The notes below the pieces were generated by a model, which was not told the DNA's origin, ran no database searches, and saw only the letters and a list, made by a program, of their open reading frames with translations. Shown piece by piece: positions 53,885-63,691 of a stretch of DNA of 64,000 nt. A program made the position numbers and the translations under genes. Source of the DNA: PALSA-505 sp963699015 (GTDB lineage: Bacteria; Actinomycetota; Actinomycetes; Streptosporangiales; Streptosporangiaceae); the NCBI GenBank assembly GCA_963699015.1, contig CAVOSX010000004.1, forward strand, positions 186,001-250,000. The letters are read 5' to 3'. Every line of letters begins with the position of its first letter. Within the stretch, counting starts at the first letter, position 1.

Positions 53885-55726
53885 TTAGCTGATCCGCCGG
53901 TAGCGCCATATCGACAGAGGGATGAACACGGCCAGCAGGCCGCCGATCCATGCCGCTGCCGCTCCCAGCGATGTCGTCGTGCCGTAGAGAGCGAGCGAGC
54001 GGGCGGCGTCGGCGGTGAGGGTGACGGGGCTGATCTTCGCGAATGCCTGCAGCCAGTGCGGCAGGGTCGAGACGGGCACGAACACCGAGCTGGCGAAGAC
54101 GAGCGGGAAGATCACGACGAATCCGGCCGTCTGCGCCGCCTCGGCGCCCCGGACGGTGAGCGCCACGAAGGCGAAGATCCAGCTGAGGGCCAAGCCGAAG
54201 GCGGCGACGACGGCGATGCACGCGACCGCTCCGGCTACCCCGCCGTGGAAGCGGAACCCGACGGCGTAGCCGACGGCGATCATCAGCACGATGATCGCGA
54301 TGTTGCGGACGAGGTCGGCCGCGGTGCGGCCGGCGAGCACGGCCGAGCGGGCCACCGGCATCGACCGGAACCGGTCGATTACCCCGCGTTGCAGGTCTTC
54401 CGACAGGCCGACCGCGGTCTGTGAGGCGCGGAAGGTGACCGACTGGACGAGGATCCCGGGCAGCAGGAAGTTGACGTAGGTGACCCCGTGCGGCAGCGAG
54501 CGGCTGACCGCGCCGCCGAACACGTAGACGAACAGCAGCACGAAGATGACCGGCTGGATGGTGGAGAAGGTGAGCAGGTCCGGCTGGCGGATGAAGTGAC
54601 GCAGGTTGCGGCCGGTGACCACGGCGGTGTCGGTGACGGCCGAGCGCACGGCCTGTAGTTGCGGGGGCCGCAGCCGCAGGGCCCGGCGGCGAGGCGCCGA
54701 TGCGTTCGGCGGCTGCGGGGGCCGGGGGCGGTGCTGGGCCGGGGGGCTGGGTCCGCCGCCGTCCTCGCTGGGCGGGGCACCGGTCAGCTGCAGGAAGACA
54801 TCGTCCAGCGTGGGCCTGCGCAGCCCGATGTCGCTGACGCCGATGTGCGCCTGGCGCAGCCCAGCGGCCGCCTCCTCGACCAGCTGCAGCCCGTTGCGCG
54901 GGGCCGGGAGGGTAAGCCGGTCCGGGCGCTCGTCCGGCTGAGGATCGCCGCAGCCCACCCCGGCGAGCACCGCCTGCGCCCGCTCGCGCTGTCCCGCGCT
55001 GGCCAGTTCCACCTCCAGGATCTGTCCGCCGACGCGGTCCTTGAGCTCGTTCCCGGTTCCCTCCGCGATCACCTTCCCGCGGTCGATAACGGCAATCCGG
55101 TCGGCCAGCTGATCGGCTTCCTCCAGGTACTGGGTTGTCAGCAGGAGCGTCGTCCCGCCGCGCCGCAGCTCGCGCACGATGGCCCAGATCTCGTTGCGGC
55201 TGCGCGGGTCCAGTCCCGTGGTCGGCTCATCGAGGAACAGCACCCGCGGCCGGGTCACCAGGCTCGAGGCGATGTCGAGCCGGCGGCGCATACCGCCCGA
55301 ATAGGTCCGCGCCGACCGGTCAGCCGCCTCGGCCAGGTCGAACCGTTCCAGCAACTCGCCGGCACGACGGCTGGCCTCTGCCCGCGACAGCTTGAACAGG
55401 CGGCCGAACATCTCCAGGTTCTCCCGCCCGGTCAAGAGCTCGTTGACCGCCGCGAACTGTCCCGTCAGGCCGATCACCTCGCGCACGGCGGCAGCCTCGC
55501 GCACCACGTCATGGCCGAGGACCTCCGCCCGCCCCGCATCGGGCGCCAGCAGCGTGGCCAGAATGCGGACCAGCGTGGTCTTGCCCGCCCCGTTGGGGCC
55601 CAGCAGGCCAAACACCATTCCCGCCGGGACCTCGAGCCCGGCACCGTCCAGCGCCACGGTCGCCCCGAAGCGCTTAACCACACCCTCGACCCGCACCGCA
55701 GGCACCAAAGAAGCAACTCCGTTCAT
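53885..55726 (-). CDS. DrrA-DrrB type ABC exporter, ATPase fused to permease
   Basis: A 613-residue half-transporter fusion. The ATPase (1-330) has Walker A GPNGAGKTT at residues 43-51, signature YSGGMRRR near 142 and Walker B VLFLDEPTTGLDPRSR near 162. The DrrA-type end is DIGLRRPTLDDVFLQLTGAPP. After a Pro-rich linker (about 320-350), an ABC-2 permease of about six helices follows (VVTGRNLRHFIRQPDLLTFSTIQPVIFVLLFVYVFGG to LLAVFIPLSIWRYRRIS). DrrA and DrrB are usually separate genes for exporting daunorubicin-like drugs; here they are one chain. The substrate is unknown. It is alone; the next gene upstream is a regulator 140 bases away. Confidence 0.9.
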   Translation of the reverse strand: MNGVASLVPAVRVEGVVKRFGATVALDGAGLEVPAGMVFGLLGPNGAGKTTLVRILATLLAPDAGRAEVLGHDVVREAAAVREVIGLTGQFAAVNELLTGRENLEMFGRLFKLSRAEASRRAGELLERFDLAEAADRSARTYSGGMRRRLDIASSLVTRPRVLFLDEPTTGLDPRSRNEIWAIVRELRRGGTTLLLTTQYLEEADQLADRIAVIDRGKVIAEGTGNELKDRVGGQILEVELASAGQRERAQAVLAGVGCGDPQPDERPDRLTLPAPRNGLQLVEEAAAGLRQAHIGVSDIGLRRPTLDDVFLQLTGAPPSEDGGGPSPPAQHRPRPPQPPNASAPRRRALRLRPPQLQAVRSAVTDTAVVTGRNLRHFIRQPDLLTFSTIQPVIFVLLFVYVFGGAVSRSLPHGVTYVNFLLPGILVQSVTFRASQTAVGLSEDLQRGVIDRFRSMPVARSAVLAGRTAADLVRNIAIIVLMIAVGYAVGFRFHGGVAGAVACIAVVAAFGLALSWIFAFVALTVRGAEAAQTAGFVVIFPLVFASSVFVPVSTLPHWLQAFAKISPVTLTADAARSLALYGTTTSLGAAAAWIGGLLAVFIPLSIWRYRRIS

Positions 55727-55863
55727 TCCGCGACCTTAAAGGCGACCGGTGCGCTGGTTATCGGGAAGACTTCAACGAGATCGCCGCGATGGATCTGGCC
55801 CTGGCCGATGGGATGCCGCCACCAGGCGTCGGCGCAGAGGAGCCTGAGCGCCCCGGCTCCGCG

Positions 55864-58654
55864 TTAAGCCCTTCGCGCGGAGGGTGCGAGCAGGCCCAGG
55901 GCGCGGGCGCGGTCTACCGCCTCGCGGCGGCTGTGGACGCCGAGCTTGCCATACAAGTGGCGCGTGTGGGTGCCGACGGTGTTCACCGAGAGGAACAGCT
56001 CGCCGGCGATCTCGGGTCCGGTGAGTTGGGTCGGCAGGTAGCGCAGCACCCGGATCTCGCTGTGGGTGAGCTGTTCATCCAGGCCGCGGCTGCGGGCCCA
56101 TGCCACTTGGCTGCCGGGCCGCGGCGCGGACCTGTTCCCGGCGAGCAGGCCTTGGATTCTCGGCGATCACGGCGGCGTGGGCGGTGCCGTGCCGGGCATG
56201 GCGCTCGAGCAGGCCCGGCGCGGGGTGCAGCAGGAAAATTGTCAGCGCGCCGTCGGGTTCGGCGAGGTCGAGCGCGCGTTCCAGGGGCCGCCCGGCGGCG
56301 GCCGGGTCGCCGAGCGCGTCCCGGGCGATCGCCTCCAGCAGGAAAGCGTGAGCCAGCCCGATCCATGGAAGTACAGGGGGGGCGCCATCGAGGACCGGGG
56401 CGAGCGCGGCGACCGCCGCCTGCGGGTCGTCTTGGGCGAGCCGCAGCACCGCGGTGGCGATGCGCGTCTCTGCGTGGTCCCGATCTTGGCCGCCGAGGTC
56501 GGCGAGGGCCTGCTCGGCGCCCGCGGTATCACCCAGGCGCACCAGGGCGTGCACCAGCAGCGCCCGTGCCCGGGGGACGGTGTAGTGCGAAGCGGCGAGC
56601 CGCCGGGCCAGCGGCTCGGCGGCCCGGAATGCGGCGAGCGCGTCGGCGTCCCTTCCGCGCGCCAGCTCAAGCAGCCCGCGCACGTAGCGGATGACGTGTC
56701 CGGTCGCTGGCTGGGCTTCGGCTGTGAGGGTGCGTTCGGCGCGCCGGACCCAGGGCTCGGCCTCGTCCAGTCTTCCCTGCCACGTCAGCATGGTTCCCAA
56801 TACCATGCAGGCGGTGCCGGCGGCCGGGTCGCTGGCCCAGCCGTGTCGTTCGGCCATCTCGATCGCTTCCCGGCTGCGTTCATCAGCCTGCGCATACGAC
56901 CGGAACATCTCGACCGCCGCCAGGTGCGCCAGGCCGGTGAACTCCAGAAACGGCCGCCCGATGCGGTGCGCCAGCGCGACGCCCCGCCCCAGGTGCCGCT
57001 CTGCCCCCTGGAACCGGCCTGTCCAGACCTCGGTGATGCCGAGGCTGATCAGCGCCCACGCGCGCAGGTCCTCGCCCAGGCCAAGCGGCGCCGCGTCCGG
57101 GTCCTCGGCCAGGACCTCCAGCCGCCGGACCTCCTTGGCCACCGCCGATAGATCGCCGCGCTGGCGGACTACCAGCAGCCGGACGATGCCGAGCAGCAGT
57201 TGCGCGTGGGCGCCCGGCACCGAGGCCGTTCCGCGCTCTGCCAGGCCCAGGTACCGCTCGGCCGCCGCCAGCGACCCGTACGCCAACTCGTCCGCCGCGA
57301 CCACCGCCGCGAGCCCTGCATCGGCCGCTCGGACACCGGGCGGGAACCCGGCCAGCAAATCGTGGGTGGTGGCGGCCTGCCCGTCCAGGTGCAAGCCCGG
57401 CCAGTGATCGGCGAGCAACCCGGCAGCCAGGCCCCAGTCCCCTGCGGCCTGGGCGTGCCGGATCGCCTCCACCGAGTGCCCGTGCTCCGCGAGCCAGTCA
57501 GCAGCTGTTCGGTGCAGCGCGGCGACCTCATCCGACGCGGCGCGGCGCAGCTCCAGCTGCAGCAGCCCGGCGAACATCCGGTGGTAGCGGAACCAGGATC
57601 GCGACCCGTCCAGCGAGACCACGAACGCGTTCGCTTGCTCCAGATCCTGCAGGGCCCGCTCTCCGCCGTTGTGCCCGGTCAGCAGGTCGGCTAGCTCCCC
57701 GTTCACCCGCTCCAGGATGGAGGTGCGCAGCAGCAGCTGTCTGACTTCTTCAGACTGCCGGTCCAGCACCTCGTCCAGCAGGTATTCGGCCACCGTCCGC
57801 TCCGTACCGGAGAACCCGGCCGCGAACCGCGCCGGATCGGGGTGCCCGGCGAGCGACAGCGCAGCCAGCCGCAGCCCCGCTGCCCACCCCTCCGTCCGCT
57901 CACGCAAGCTCACCAGCACCGCATCGGGCAGCTGCACTCCCGCCACCGCGAACAGCGCCCGCGCCTCCGCCACGGTGAACCGCAGATCGGGCTCGCGGAT
58001 CTCGGTCAGCTCGCCCTCCAGCCGCAGGCGGTGCAGTCCCAGCCGCAGGTCGTGCCGGGTCGCAAGGACGAGGCGCAGGTCCGGCGGCGCGCGCAACACC
58101 AGGAGCTCCAGCTGCCGCAGCGTGTCCGGGCCCAGCTCGTGCACGTCATCGATGACCAGCCAGATCCGGTCCGCCAGCGGCGCCAGATCCGTCAGCAGCC
58201 GCTCCACGATCGCCCAGCCGTCCAGGTCCGGCGCCGCCGTCAGCGCCCGCACCAGCACCGCCCCCGGGGCCGTTTCGCGCAGCGCGCCGACCACCGACAG
58301 CCAGAAGCGCTGCGGATCCCGCTCCTCGTTATCCACCGGTACCAATGCGGCGTGCTGGGCCAGGCCAGCCTCGGCGATCCACGACCGCATCAGCACCGTC
58401 TTCCCGCTCCCGGCCGGCGCCGATATCTGAGCGACGCGTTCCGCTTCGGCCAGCCGCCGGAACAGAGCGCAGCGAGACACGACTCCTCCTCTGATGGGAG
58501 GAGCAGCCGGAACATCAGGAGTTCCCGGCTCCTCGGCGGACGTCGTGGCGCCTCTTACCGGCCAGGGGCCAACTGAGACGTTGCCGGGCCCGTCAAGACG
58601 GACTCGGAAAGGTCCCAGCTGGCGCGGGATCAGGCTGGTGGCTAGCTCACTCAT
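55864..58654 (-). pseudogene. MalT-like LuxR-family regulator with frameshift before the DNA-binding domain
   Basis: A regulator of about 930 residues if joined. The N-terminal ATPase has Walker A APAGSGKT at residues 79-86 (QISAPAGSGKTVLMRSW) and Walker B IWLVIDDVHEL, followed by MalT-like winged and TPR-like repeats. Near 56105 the frame ends in ARQPSGMGPQPRPG. The LuxR helix-turn-helix lies in the next frame as LTHSEIRVLRYLPTQLTGPEIAGELFLSVNTVGTHTRHLYGKLGVHSRREAVDRARALGLL, stopping at 55864. One missing or added base would restore it. Without the join it could not bind DNA. It is upstream of, and in line with, the DrrAB exporter and may regulate it. Confidence 0.82.
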
Positions 58655-59077
58655 GCCGCCGGTCCCCGGTCGGCCGGCCGGTCACCGAGATCGGCTGGTT
58701 TGTCATGCTCGTGCCCGTCTGGCTAGGAGGGAGACCGGACTCCGCCCATCCTGCGGACGCACATGGCGCCGTGTCTTGGGTCAACTGACCCCGCCCTGCC
58801 GCAACGCAGCTCAGCGAGTGACCCGAGCCGCCAGATTCCAGGCCACGCCCGGACCAAGGTCGGCGCTCGCCGGCCCAGGCGTCCGGTCAGGGGTGGACCC
58901 TGTGAGCTGGGCCCGAGGCAGATTGGTCAGAGGATCGTGAACGTGCTGCTGGCGGTGAAAGCGTCCATGCCCGCGGCTGCCAGCACGCGGTGAGGTTATC
59001 CGGGGAAGCGGTGGCTTGCCGCGGCACGTCCGGGTCGCCCAGACTGCGGGGGTGACCCTTGCCTGGGGCGTCCGCTG
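58655..59077. other. Intergenic stretch between divergent regulators
   Basis: About 420 bases holding the promoters of two divergent giant LuxR-type genes. I see no gene and no clear operator. Confidence 0.4.
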
Positions 59078-61804
59078 ATGGCGTCAGAGCTGATCGGGCG
59101 GGACTCGGAGATTGCCGCGGTGGAGCTGCTGCTCGCCGGCATCGGCGACGGCGGCGGGTCGTTGCTGGTGCTCGGCGATCCCGGGATCGGGAAGTCGGCG
59201 CTGGCGGCGATGGCCAGGCGACGCGCGGCCGATCGCGGGATGCGGGTGCTGACCTGCGCGGGTGTCCCGGGCGAGGCGCATCTGTCGTTTGCCGGGCTGC
59301 ACCAGCTGCTGCGGCCGGTGCTGGCGGAAGCCGGCGGACTGCCGCGCGGGCAGCGGAATGCGCTGCGCACTGCCCTGGGGGTGAGCGACGGGGTGGCTCC
59401 GGCCATGCCGCTGGTAGGGCTGGCGACGCTGGAGCTGCTGGCGGCCGGAGCCGGGCAGGCGCCGGTCCTGGTGATCGCCGAGGACGTGCACTGGCTGGAC
59501 TCCTCCACGTGCGAGGTGCTGGCATTTGTGAGCCGCCGGCTGGGCGCGGACCCGGTTGGGCTGGTAGGCACCGCCCGCGAAGCCGAGCTGGATGACAACC
59601 CGATGGCCGCTGCCGGGCTGGCGGAGCTGCGGCTCGGCCCGCTGGACCCGGCGGCCGCGGCCGCGTTGCTGGACGCGCATGCAGGGCTGGATCCGGTGGT
59701 CCGCCAGCAGGTGCTGGCGGAGGCGGCCGGGAACCCGCTGGCCCTGGTGGAGCTGCCGGCGGCAGCCGGCCAGCGCGAGAGCCGTGAGGCTCTGAACGGG
59801 TGGATTCCGCTGACCAGGCGCCTGGAGCAGGCGTTCGCGTCCCGGTTGCCGGGACTGCCGGCGGCGACTTTCAGCGCGTTGCTGGCGGCGGGGCTGAACG
59901 ACGGGGACGCGCTGGCAGAGGTGCTGGCCGCGGCGAGCTTGGCGGCCGGGCAGGTGTCGGTGGCGGATTCGACGCCCGCGTTGGCGGCGGGGCTGGCCGA
60001 GGTGGACGAGCAGAGCGTGCGGTTCCGGCATCCGCTGGTGCGGTCGGCGGTGTGCGAGGCGGCCGGGCCGGCTGCGCGGCAGGCCATGCACCGGGCCCTG
60101 GCGGAGGTGCTCGCGGGTCTGCCGGACCGTCACGTGTGGCACTTGGCGGCGGCGAGTGCGGGACCGGATGAGGAGGTGGCGTCGGGGCTGGAGGCGGCCG
60201 CGGACCGGGCACTGCGCCGCGGGGCGATCGCGGAACAGGCTGCGGCGCTGGCCGCCGCGGCCCGGCTGAGCCCGGGCCCGGCCCGGCGCGGGCAGCGGCT
60301 GATCAGCGCCGCGTGGGCGTTCTGCGACCTAGGCCGGCCGCAGACGGTGCTACGGCTGCTGGATGAGGCGGAGTCGCTGGATCTCGCACCGGGGGACCGG
60401 CTCCGGCTGTCCTGGGCCCGCGAGTCCACGGGCGCGGCCACCCGGTCCGGCGCCCGGCCGCTGGCCGCGCTGGCCGGCCTGGCCGACCAGATGCGCCAGA
60501 ACGGCGACGCCGACCAGGCGCTGCTCACGCTCGTGAACGTGGCGCTGCGGTGCTGGTGGTCGAACCCAGACGGGCGGACCAGGCAGCGGATGACCGCGGT
60601 AGCCGAGGCCATGCCGGTCGCCGGCGACGATCCACGGCTGCTGTATGTCCTGGCCCTGTGCGACCCGGCCGGGCACGGCGCGGCGGTCCTGGCGCGGCTG
60701 GGCCGGCACCAGCCCGGCTCGGACCCCAATCAGGACTACCTGCTGGGCTCCGCCGCCGGGGCCGTGGGAGCCTGCGAGCAGGCGGTCGCGTTTCACGCCG
60801 CGGCGGCGGCCGGGCTGCGGGTCCGCGGCTGGCTGGGCCTGCTCGGTGAGGTGCTGCTCAGCCAGGGGTGGCATGCGCTGCTACTCGGCCAGGCGGGCCT
60901 GGCCGGGCCGGCCGCCGAAGAAGCCACCCGGCTGCTGGCCGAAACCGGCAGGCCGTTGTGGGCGGCCTGCGGTCAGCTCGCCCAGGCGGTGCTGGCCGGC
61001 CGGCGCGGCGACAGCGCCACCGCCACCGAACTTGCTGCCCGGGCCGAGCGGGTCATGCTGATGGGGGGACTGCCCCCGCTGCTGGCCCTGGTCCAGCTCG
61101 CCCGGGGGACCGCGGCGCTCGGCGCCGGCCGTAACGATGAGGCCTACGAGCAGCTGGCCCGGATCTTCGACCCGCGCGACGCCGCCTACCACCCGCACCT
61201 GCGAGCCTGGGCCCTGGTCGACCTGGCCGAGGCCGCCGGCGGCGGCTATCAAGACGCGGCCCGCCGCCATCACGCCGAGCTCATCCCCGAGGCGGCCGCG
61301 ACCGGCTCCCCCCTGCTACGCGTCAGCCTGGCAGTGGCGGCACCGATGCTGGCCGCCGGCGACCCACAGGCACTGTTTGCCGCTGCCTTCGACACCGGCC
61401 TGGCGGCCTGGCCGCTGCACCGCGCCCGGCTGCAGCTCGCCTACGGCATGTGGCTGCGCCGCCGCCAGCAGGCCGGCGACTCCCGCGCGCCGCTGCGCGC
61501 CGCGAGAGATACGTTCGACGCGCTCGGCGCCGACGCCTGGGCCGAGCGCGCCCGCCAAGAGCTGCGCGCCGCCGGCGAGCGCAGCGGCCAGCCAGCGCCG
61601 CGGGCGCTGGACCTGCTAGCCCCGCAAGAGCTGCAAATCTCGCGGCTAGCCGCGGAAGGGCTGAGCAACCGGGAAATCGGCCAGCAGCTCTACCTATCGC
61701 ATCGCACCGTCCGCAACCACCTGTACCGGATCTTCCCGAAGCTGGGCATCACTTCCCGCGCCGAGCTGGCAGCCGTGGTAGGCGCTGCTCCAGATCCGGT
61801 GTAG
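59078..61804 (+). CDS. LuxR-family transcriptional regulator with AAA ATPase (LAL type)
   Basis: A 908-residue giant regulator. Walker A LGDPGIGKSALAAM is at about 32-45 and Walker B LVIAEDVHWLDSST near 132. A helical repeat middle follows, and a LuxR helix-turn-helix at about 840-900 (LLAPQELQISRLAAEGLSNREIGQQLYLSHRTVRNHLYRIFPKLGITSRAEL). The DNA-binding end is intact, unlike its divergent neighbour at 55864-58654. No receiver domain. The two are divergent over a shared 420-base control region. Targets are unknown. Confidence 0.9.
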   Translation: MASELIGRDSEIAAVELLLAGIGDGGGSLLVLGDPGIGKSALAAMARRRAADRGMRVLTCAGVPGEAHLSFAGLHQLLRPVLAEAGGLPRGQRNALRTALGVSDGVAPAMPLVGLATLELLAAGAGQAPVLVIAEDVHWLDSSTCEVLAFVSRRLGADPVGLVGTAREAELDDNPMAAAGLAELRLGPLDPAAAAALLDAHAGLDPVVRQQVLAEAAGNPLALVELPAAAGQRESREALNGWIPLTRRLEQAFASRLPGLPAATFSALLAAGLNDGDALAEVLAAASLAAGQVSVADSTPALAAGLAEVDEQSVRFRHPLVRSAVCEAAGPAARQAMHRALAEVLAGLPDRHVWHLAAASAGPDEEVASGLEAAADRALRRGAIAEQAAALAAAARLSPGPARRGQRLISAAWAFCDLGRPQTVLRLLDEAESLDLAPGDRLRLSWARESTGAATRSGARPLAALAGLADQMRQNGDADQALLTLVNVALRCWWSNPDGRTRQRMTAVAEAMPVAGDDPRLLYVLALCDPAGHGAAVLARLGRHQPGSDPNQDYLLGSAAGAVGACEQAVAFHAAAAAGLRVRGWLGLLGEVLLSQGWHALLLGQAGLAGPAAEEATRLLAETGRPLWAACGQLAQAVLAGRRGDSATATELAARAERVMLMGGLPPLLALVQLARGTAALGAGRNDEAYEQLARIFDPRDAAYHPHLRAWALVDLAEAAGGGYQDAARRHHAELIPEAAATGSPLLRVSLAVAAPMLAAGDPQALFAAAFDTGLAAWPLHRARLQLAYGMWLRRRQQAGDSRAPLRAARDTFDALGADAWAERARQELRAAGERSGQPAPRALDLLAPQELQISRLAAEGLSNREIGQQLYLSHRTVRNHLYRIFPKLGITSRAELAAVVGAAPDPV

Positions 61805-61856
61805 GTCGCTAGGCTCTGACGTTTCGTAAATCCTTCGTAATAGTGTCCGGTCAGGG

Positions 61857-62024
61857 ATAATCCACATCAACAATCAGGGCATCGGCGATGAGCCCATGGC
61901 CCCCTTCGGCGGCGTGAAGAACTCTGGCTACGGCAAGTTCGGCGGCACGGCCGGCATCGAGTCGTTCACCAAGCAGCGCTGGGTCACGATCCGGCACAGC
62001 GGCCGCCCCGCCTACCCCTTCTAG
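61857..62024 (+). pseudogene. Aldehyde dehydrogenase, C-terminal fragment
   Basis: A 55-codon piece with no start: IHINNQGIGDEPMAPFGGVKNSGYGKFGGTAGIESFTKQRWVTI and a stop at 62022. The MPFGGVKxSGYG-type motif and the FTKQRWV ending belong to NAD-dependent aldehyde dehydrogenases of the benzaldehyde/vanillin class. The catalytic Cys and cofactor region are absent. It follows directly after the LuxR regulator. Confidence 0.7.
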
Positions 62025-62336
62025 GGAGACCCCGGTAGCGCTTTGCTAGGTCGTTTCGGGCGTGCGCCTGGCCTGTTTGCAGTGTCACGCAGAGATGACC
62101 CCTCCGGAGATCGCGGAGGCACGGCCCCGGCTGGCGGTGTTCACCACGGAGATGCCCGGCGACTTGCCGCGCAAGGATCAGCGCGCAGTGCCACCCTGCT
62201 GCGCACCTCATCTCGTGGCCACCCGCCCACCATCAGAGAAGGCAAAGTCCTCGAAACCCGACTCGCCCCCATGGTCATCCCCCGTGGCGGCCGTGTCGGT
62301 CCATGTCCGTCAGCGACCAGCGTTAGCATCAGCCCT

Positions 62337-62465
62337 GTGACACCCAGCCGACTGACCCGGCACCCGGCCCGGAGGCTGCGCGTCGGCCGGTACAGGGTGG
62401 TTTATGAGAGCGGTGATGACGTGATCTCGGTCCGCCGGATCGACCGCGTCAGCCCAGGGCGGTAG
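62337..62465 (+). pseudogene. RelE/ParE-type toxin, C-terminal fragment
   Basis: From GTG 62337: RLTRHPARRLRVGRYRVVYESGDDVISVRRIDRV. This is the last third of a RelE/ParE toxin (WRLRVGDYRVVYEIDDDVIRVxRVGHR in relatives). The first two thirds and an antitoxin are not found upstream, so it is a relic. Confidence 0.55.
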
Positions 62466-62519
62466 CTGTCGCCCTGGCCAGCGACCCAGCTCACGGCTGC
62501 AGGAGGGATGCCTGGGCCG

Positions 62520-62672
62520 ATTCCTGTCTACGGTGCGGCCAGCGCGCTCGACCGATTCAACCTTGTGCCGCAATGCGCCGGTCACGCCCGGACGATGGTC
62601 GATCTTGATGACCAGGCTCACCCGGGGCGCGGTCTCGTCGACCTTCATCATGCACGCCTTGCTGGTGAACAT
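62520..62672 (-). CDS. Possible small gene or fragment, unknown function
   Basis: From ATG 62672 on the minus strand about 50 codons have strong third-position GC: MFTSKACMMKVDETAPRVSL, VIKIDHRPGVTGALRHKVESVERA. After about 62520 the coding pattern fades though the frame stays open to 62310. It overlaps, in another frame, the non-conserved tail of the exporter gene. I do not recognise it. Confidence 0.35.
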
Positions 62673-63618
62673 GGCGTTGGTCTCGTTCGGCAGGCCGCTG
62701 TGCCGGGTTATCCGAGGCTGGCCTGAATAATGCGTTGGGTTGGGGCGTTCGGGCGCCGGCGCGGGTGGCGCCGATTCCGGCGATGACCACGAACAGGATG
62801 CCGGCGGTGGCTGCCGCGCCCGGGATCTGCCCGAGGATGAGCAGGCCGGCCAGCAGCGCAATGGCGGGTTCCAGGCTCATCAGGGTGCCGAAGGCCCCGG
62901 CGGTGAGGCGCCGCAGGGCGAGGAGTTCCAGGCTGAACGGCAGCACGGGATGCAGCGCGGCCAGCGCCAGCATGGCGACAAGCAGCGGCCAGGTTACCCC
63001 GTGCAGCCCGGAGGAACCGGCGGCAGCCAGCGCCACCATGCCGGCGACCGGCATGGAGACGGCCAGCCCGCTCAGGCCGGTGACCCGGTCGCCGACGTGC
63101 TGGGTCAGCAGGATGTAGGTGCCCCAGCAGGCCGCGGCGCCCAGCGCGAAGCCGAGGCCAGCGGGGTCGATGCCACCGGTCCAGGGCCGGGTCAGCAGCA
63201 CCACGCCTGTTGCGGCCAGGACCGCCCAGCGCCTGCGCCCGCCGCCGGGCCCGAGCACCGAGACCGTGAGCGGCCCGAGGAACTCCAGCGCGCTGGCGGT
63301 GCCGAGCGGGATGCGCGCGATCGCGAGCATGAACAGCATCATCAGGCCCGCGGTCACGACGCCCAGGAGGCCGCAGGCCAGCAGGTCCTTGCCAGTGAAG
63401 TCGCTGGGGCGGGGCCGGACCAGGATCGGCAGCAGGACGCCGGCAAAGGCCAGCCGCAGTCCGGCGATGCCCAGCGGGCCGAGCTGATCCAGCAGGTGCG
63501 CCGACAGGGCCAGCCCGAGCTGGACGCAGGACATGGAGCCAACCGCCATCACAGCTCCGCTCCCCGCGCCGCGCAGCCGGGCGCCCAGCAGGCGGGGCGC
63601 GGGCGCGAGCTGGCTCAT
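62557..63618 (-). CDS. EamA family (DMT superfamily) exporter
   Basis: A ten-helix EamA transporter, two EamA halves, from MSQLAPAPRLLGARLRG. Typical landmarks are GPLGIAGLRLAFAGVLLPILVRP, ARIPLGTASALEFLGPL, ALGAAACWGTYILLTQHVG and TAGAFGTLMSLEPAIALLAGLLILGQIP. The conserved part ends about residue 293 (IAGIGATRAG, near 62740). The last 60 residues, QRPAERDQRHVHQQGV and so on, are not conserved, so an upstream stop was probably lost. RhtA-like members export amino acids such as threonine. It is divergent from an ArgP/LysG-type regulator, the classic pairing for amino-acid export. Confidence 0.88.
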   Translation of the reverse strand: MSQLAPAPRLLGARLRGAGSGAVMAVGSMSCVQLGLALSAHLLDQLGPLGIAGLRLAFAGVLLPILVRPRPSDFTGKDLLACGLLGVVTAGLMMLFMLAIARIPLGTASALEFLGPLTVSVLGPGGGRRRWAVLAATGVVLLTRPWTGGIDPAGLGFALGAAACWGTYILLTQHVGDRVTGLSGLAVSMPVAGMVALAAAGSSGLHGVTWPLLVAMLALAALHPVLPFSLELLALRRLTAGAFGTLMSLEPAIALLAGLLILGQIPGAAATAGILFVVIAGIGATRAGARTPQPNALFRPASDNPAQRPAERDQRHVHQQGVHDEGRRDRAPGEPGHQDRPSSGRDRRIAAQG

Positions 63619-63652
63619 GACGCGACGCTAATGACCGTCGTACCTTCAGTCC

Positions 63653-63680
63653 AGCTAATGTTTCTGCATTACGGTTAGCT
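63653..63680. promoter_or_regulatory. Candidate LysR-type operator between divergent genes
   Basis: AGCTAA (63653-63658) and TTAGCT (63675-63680) are perfect inverted repeats around 16 bases, and inside them TAATG/CATTA (63656-63660, 63667-63671) is another perfect pair. The 73-base gap between the exporter and regulator genes is AT-richer than its surroundings. This fits a binding site for the divergent LysR-type regulator. Confidence 0.55.
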
Positions 63681-63691
63681 AAACTTATGTT

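Noticed and set aside
62740..63678. 312-codon plus-strand frame across the exporter gene
   Set aside because: Gly/Gln/Arg-rich antisense shadow; the minus strand has a clear ten-helix EamA protein.
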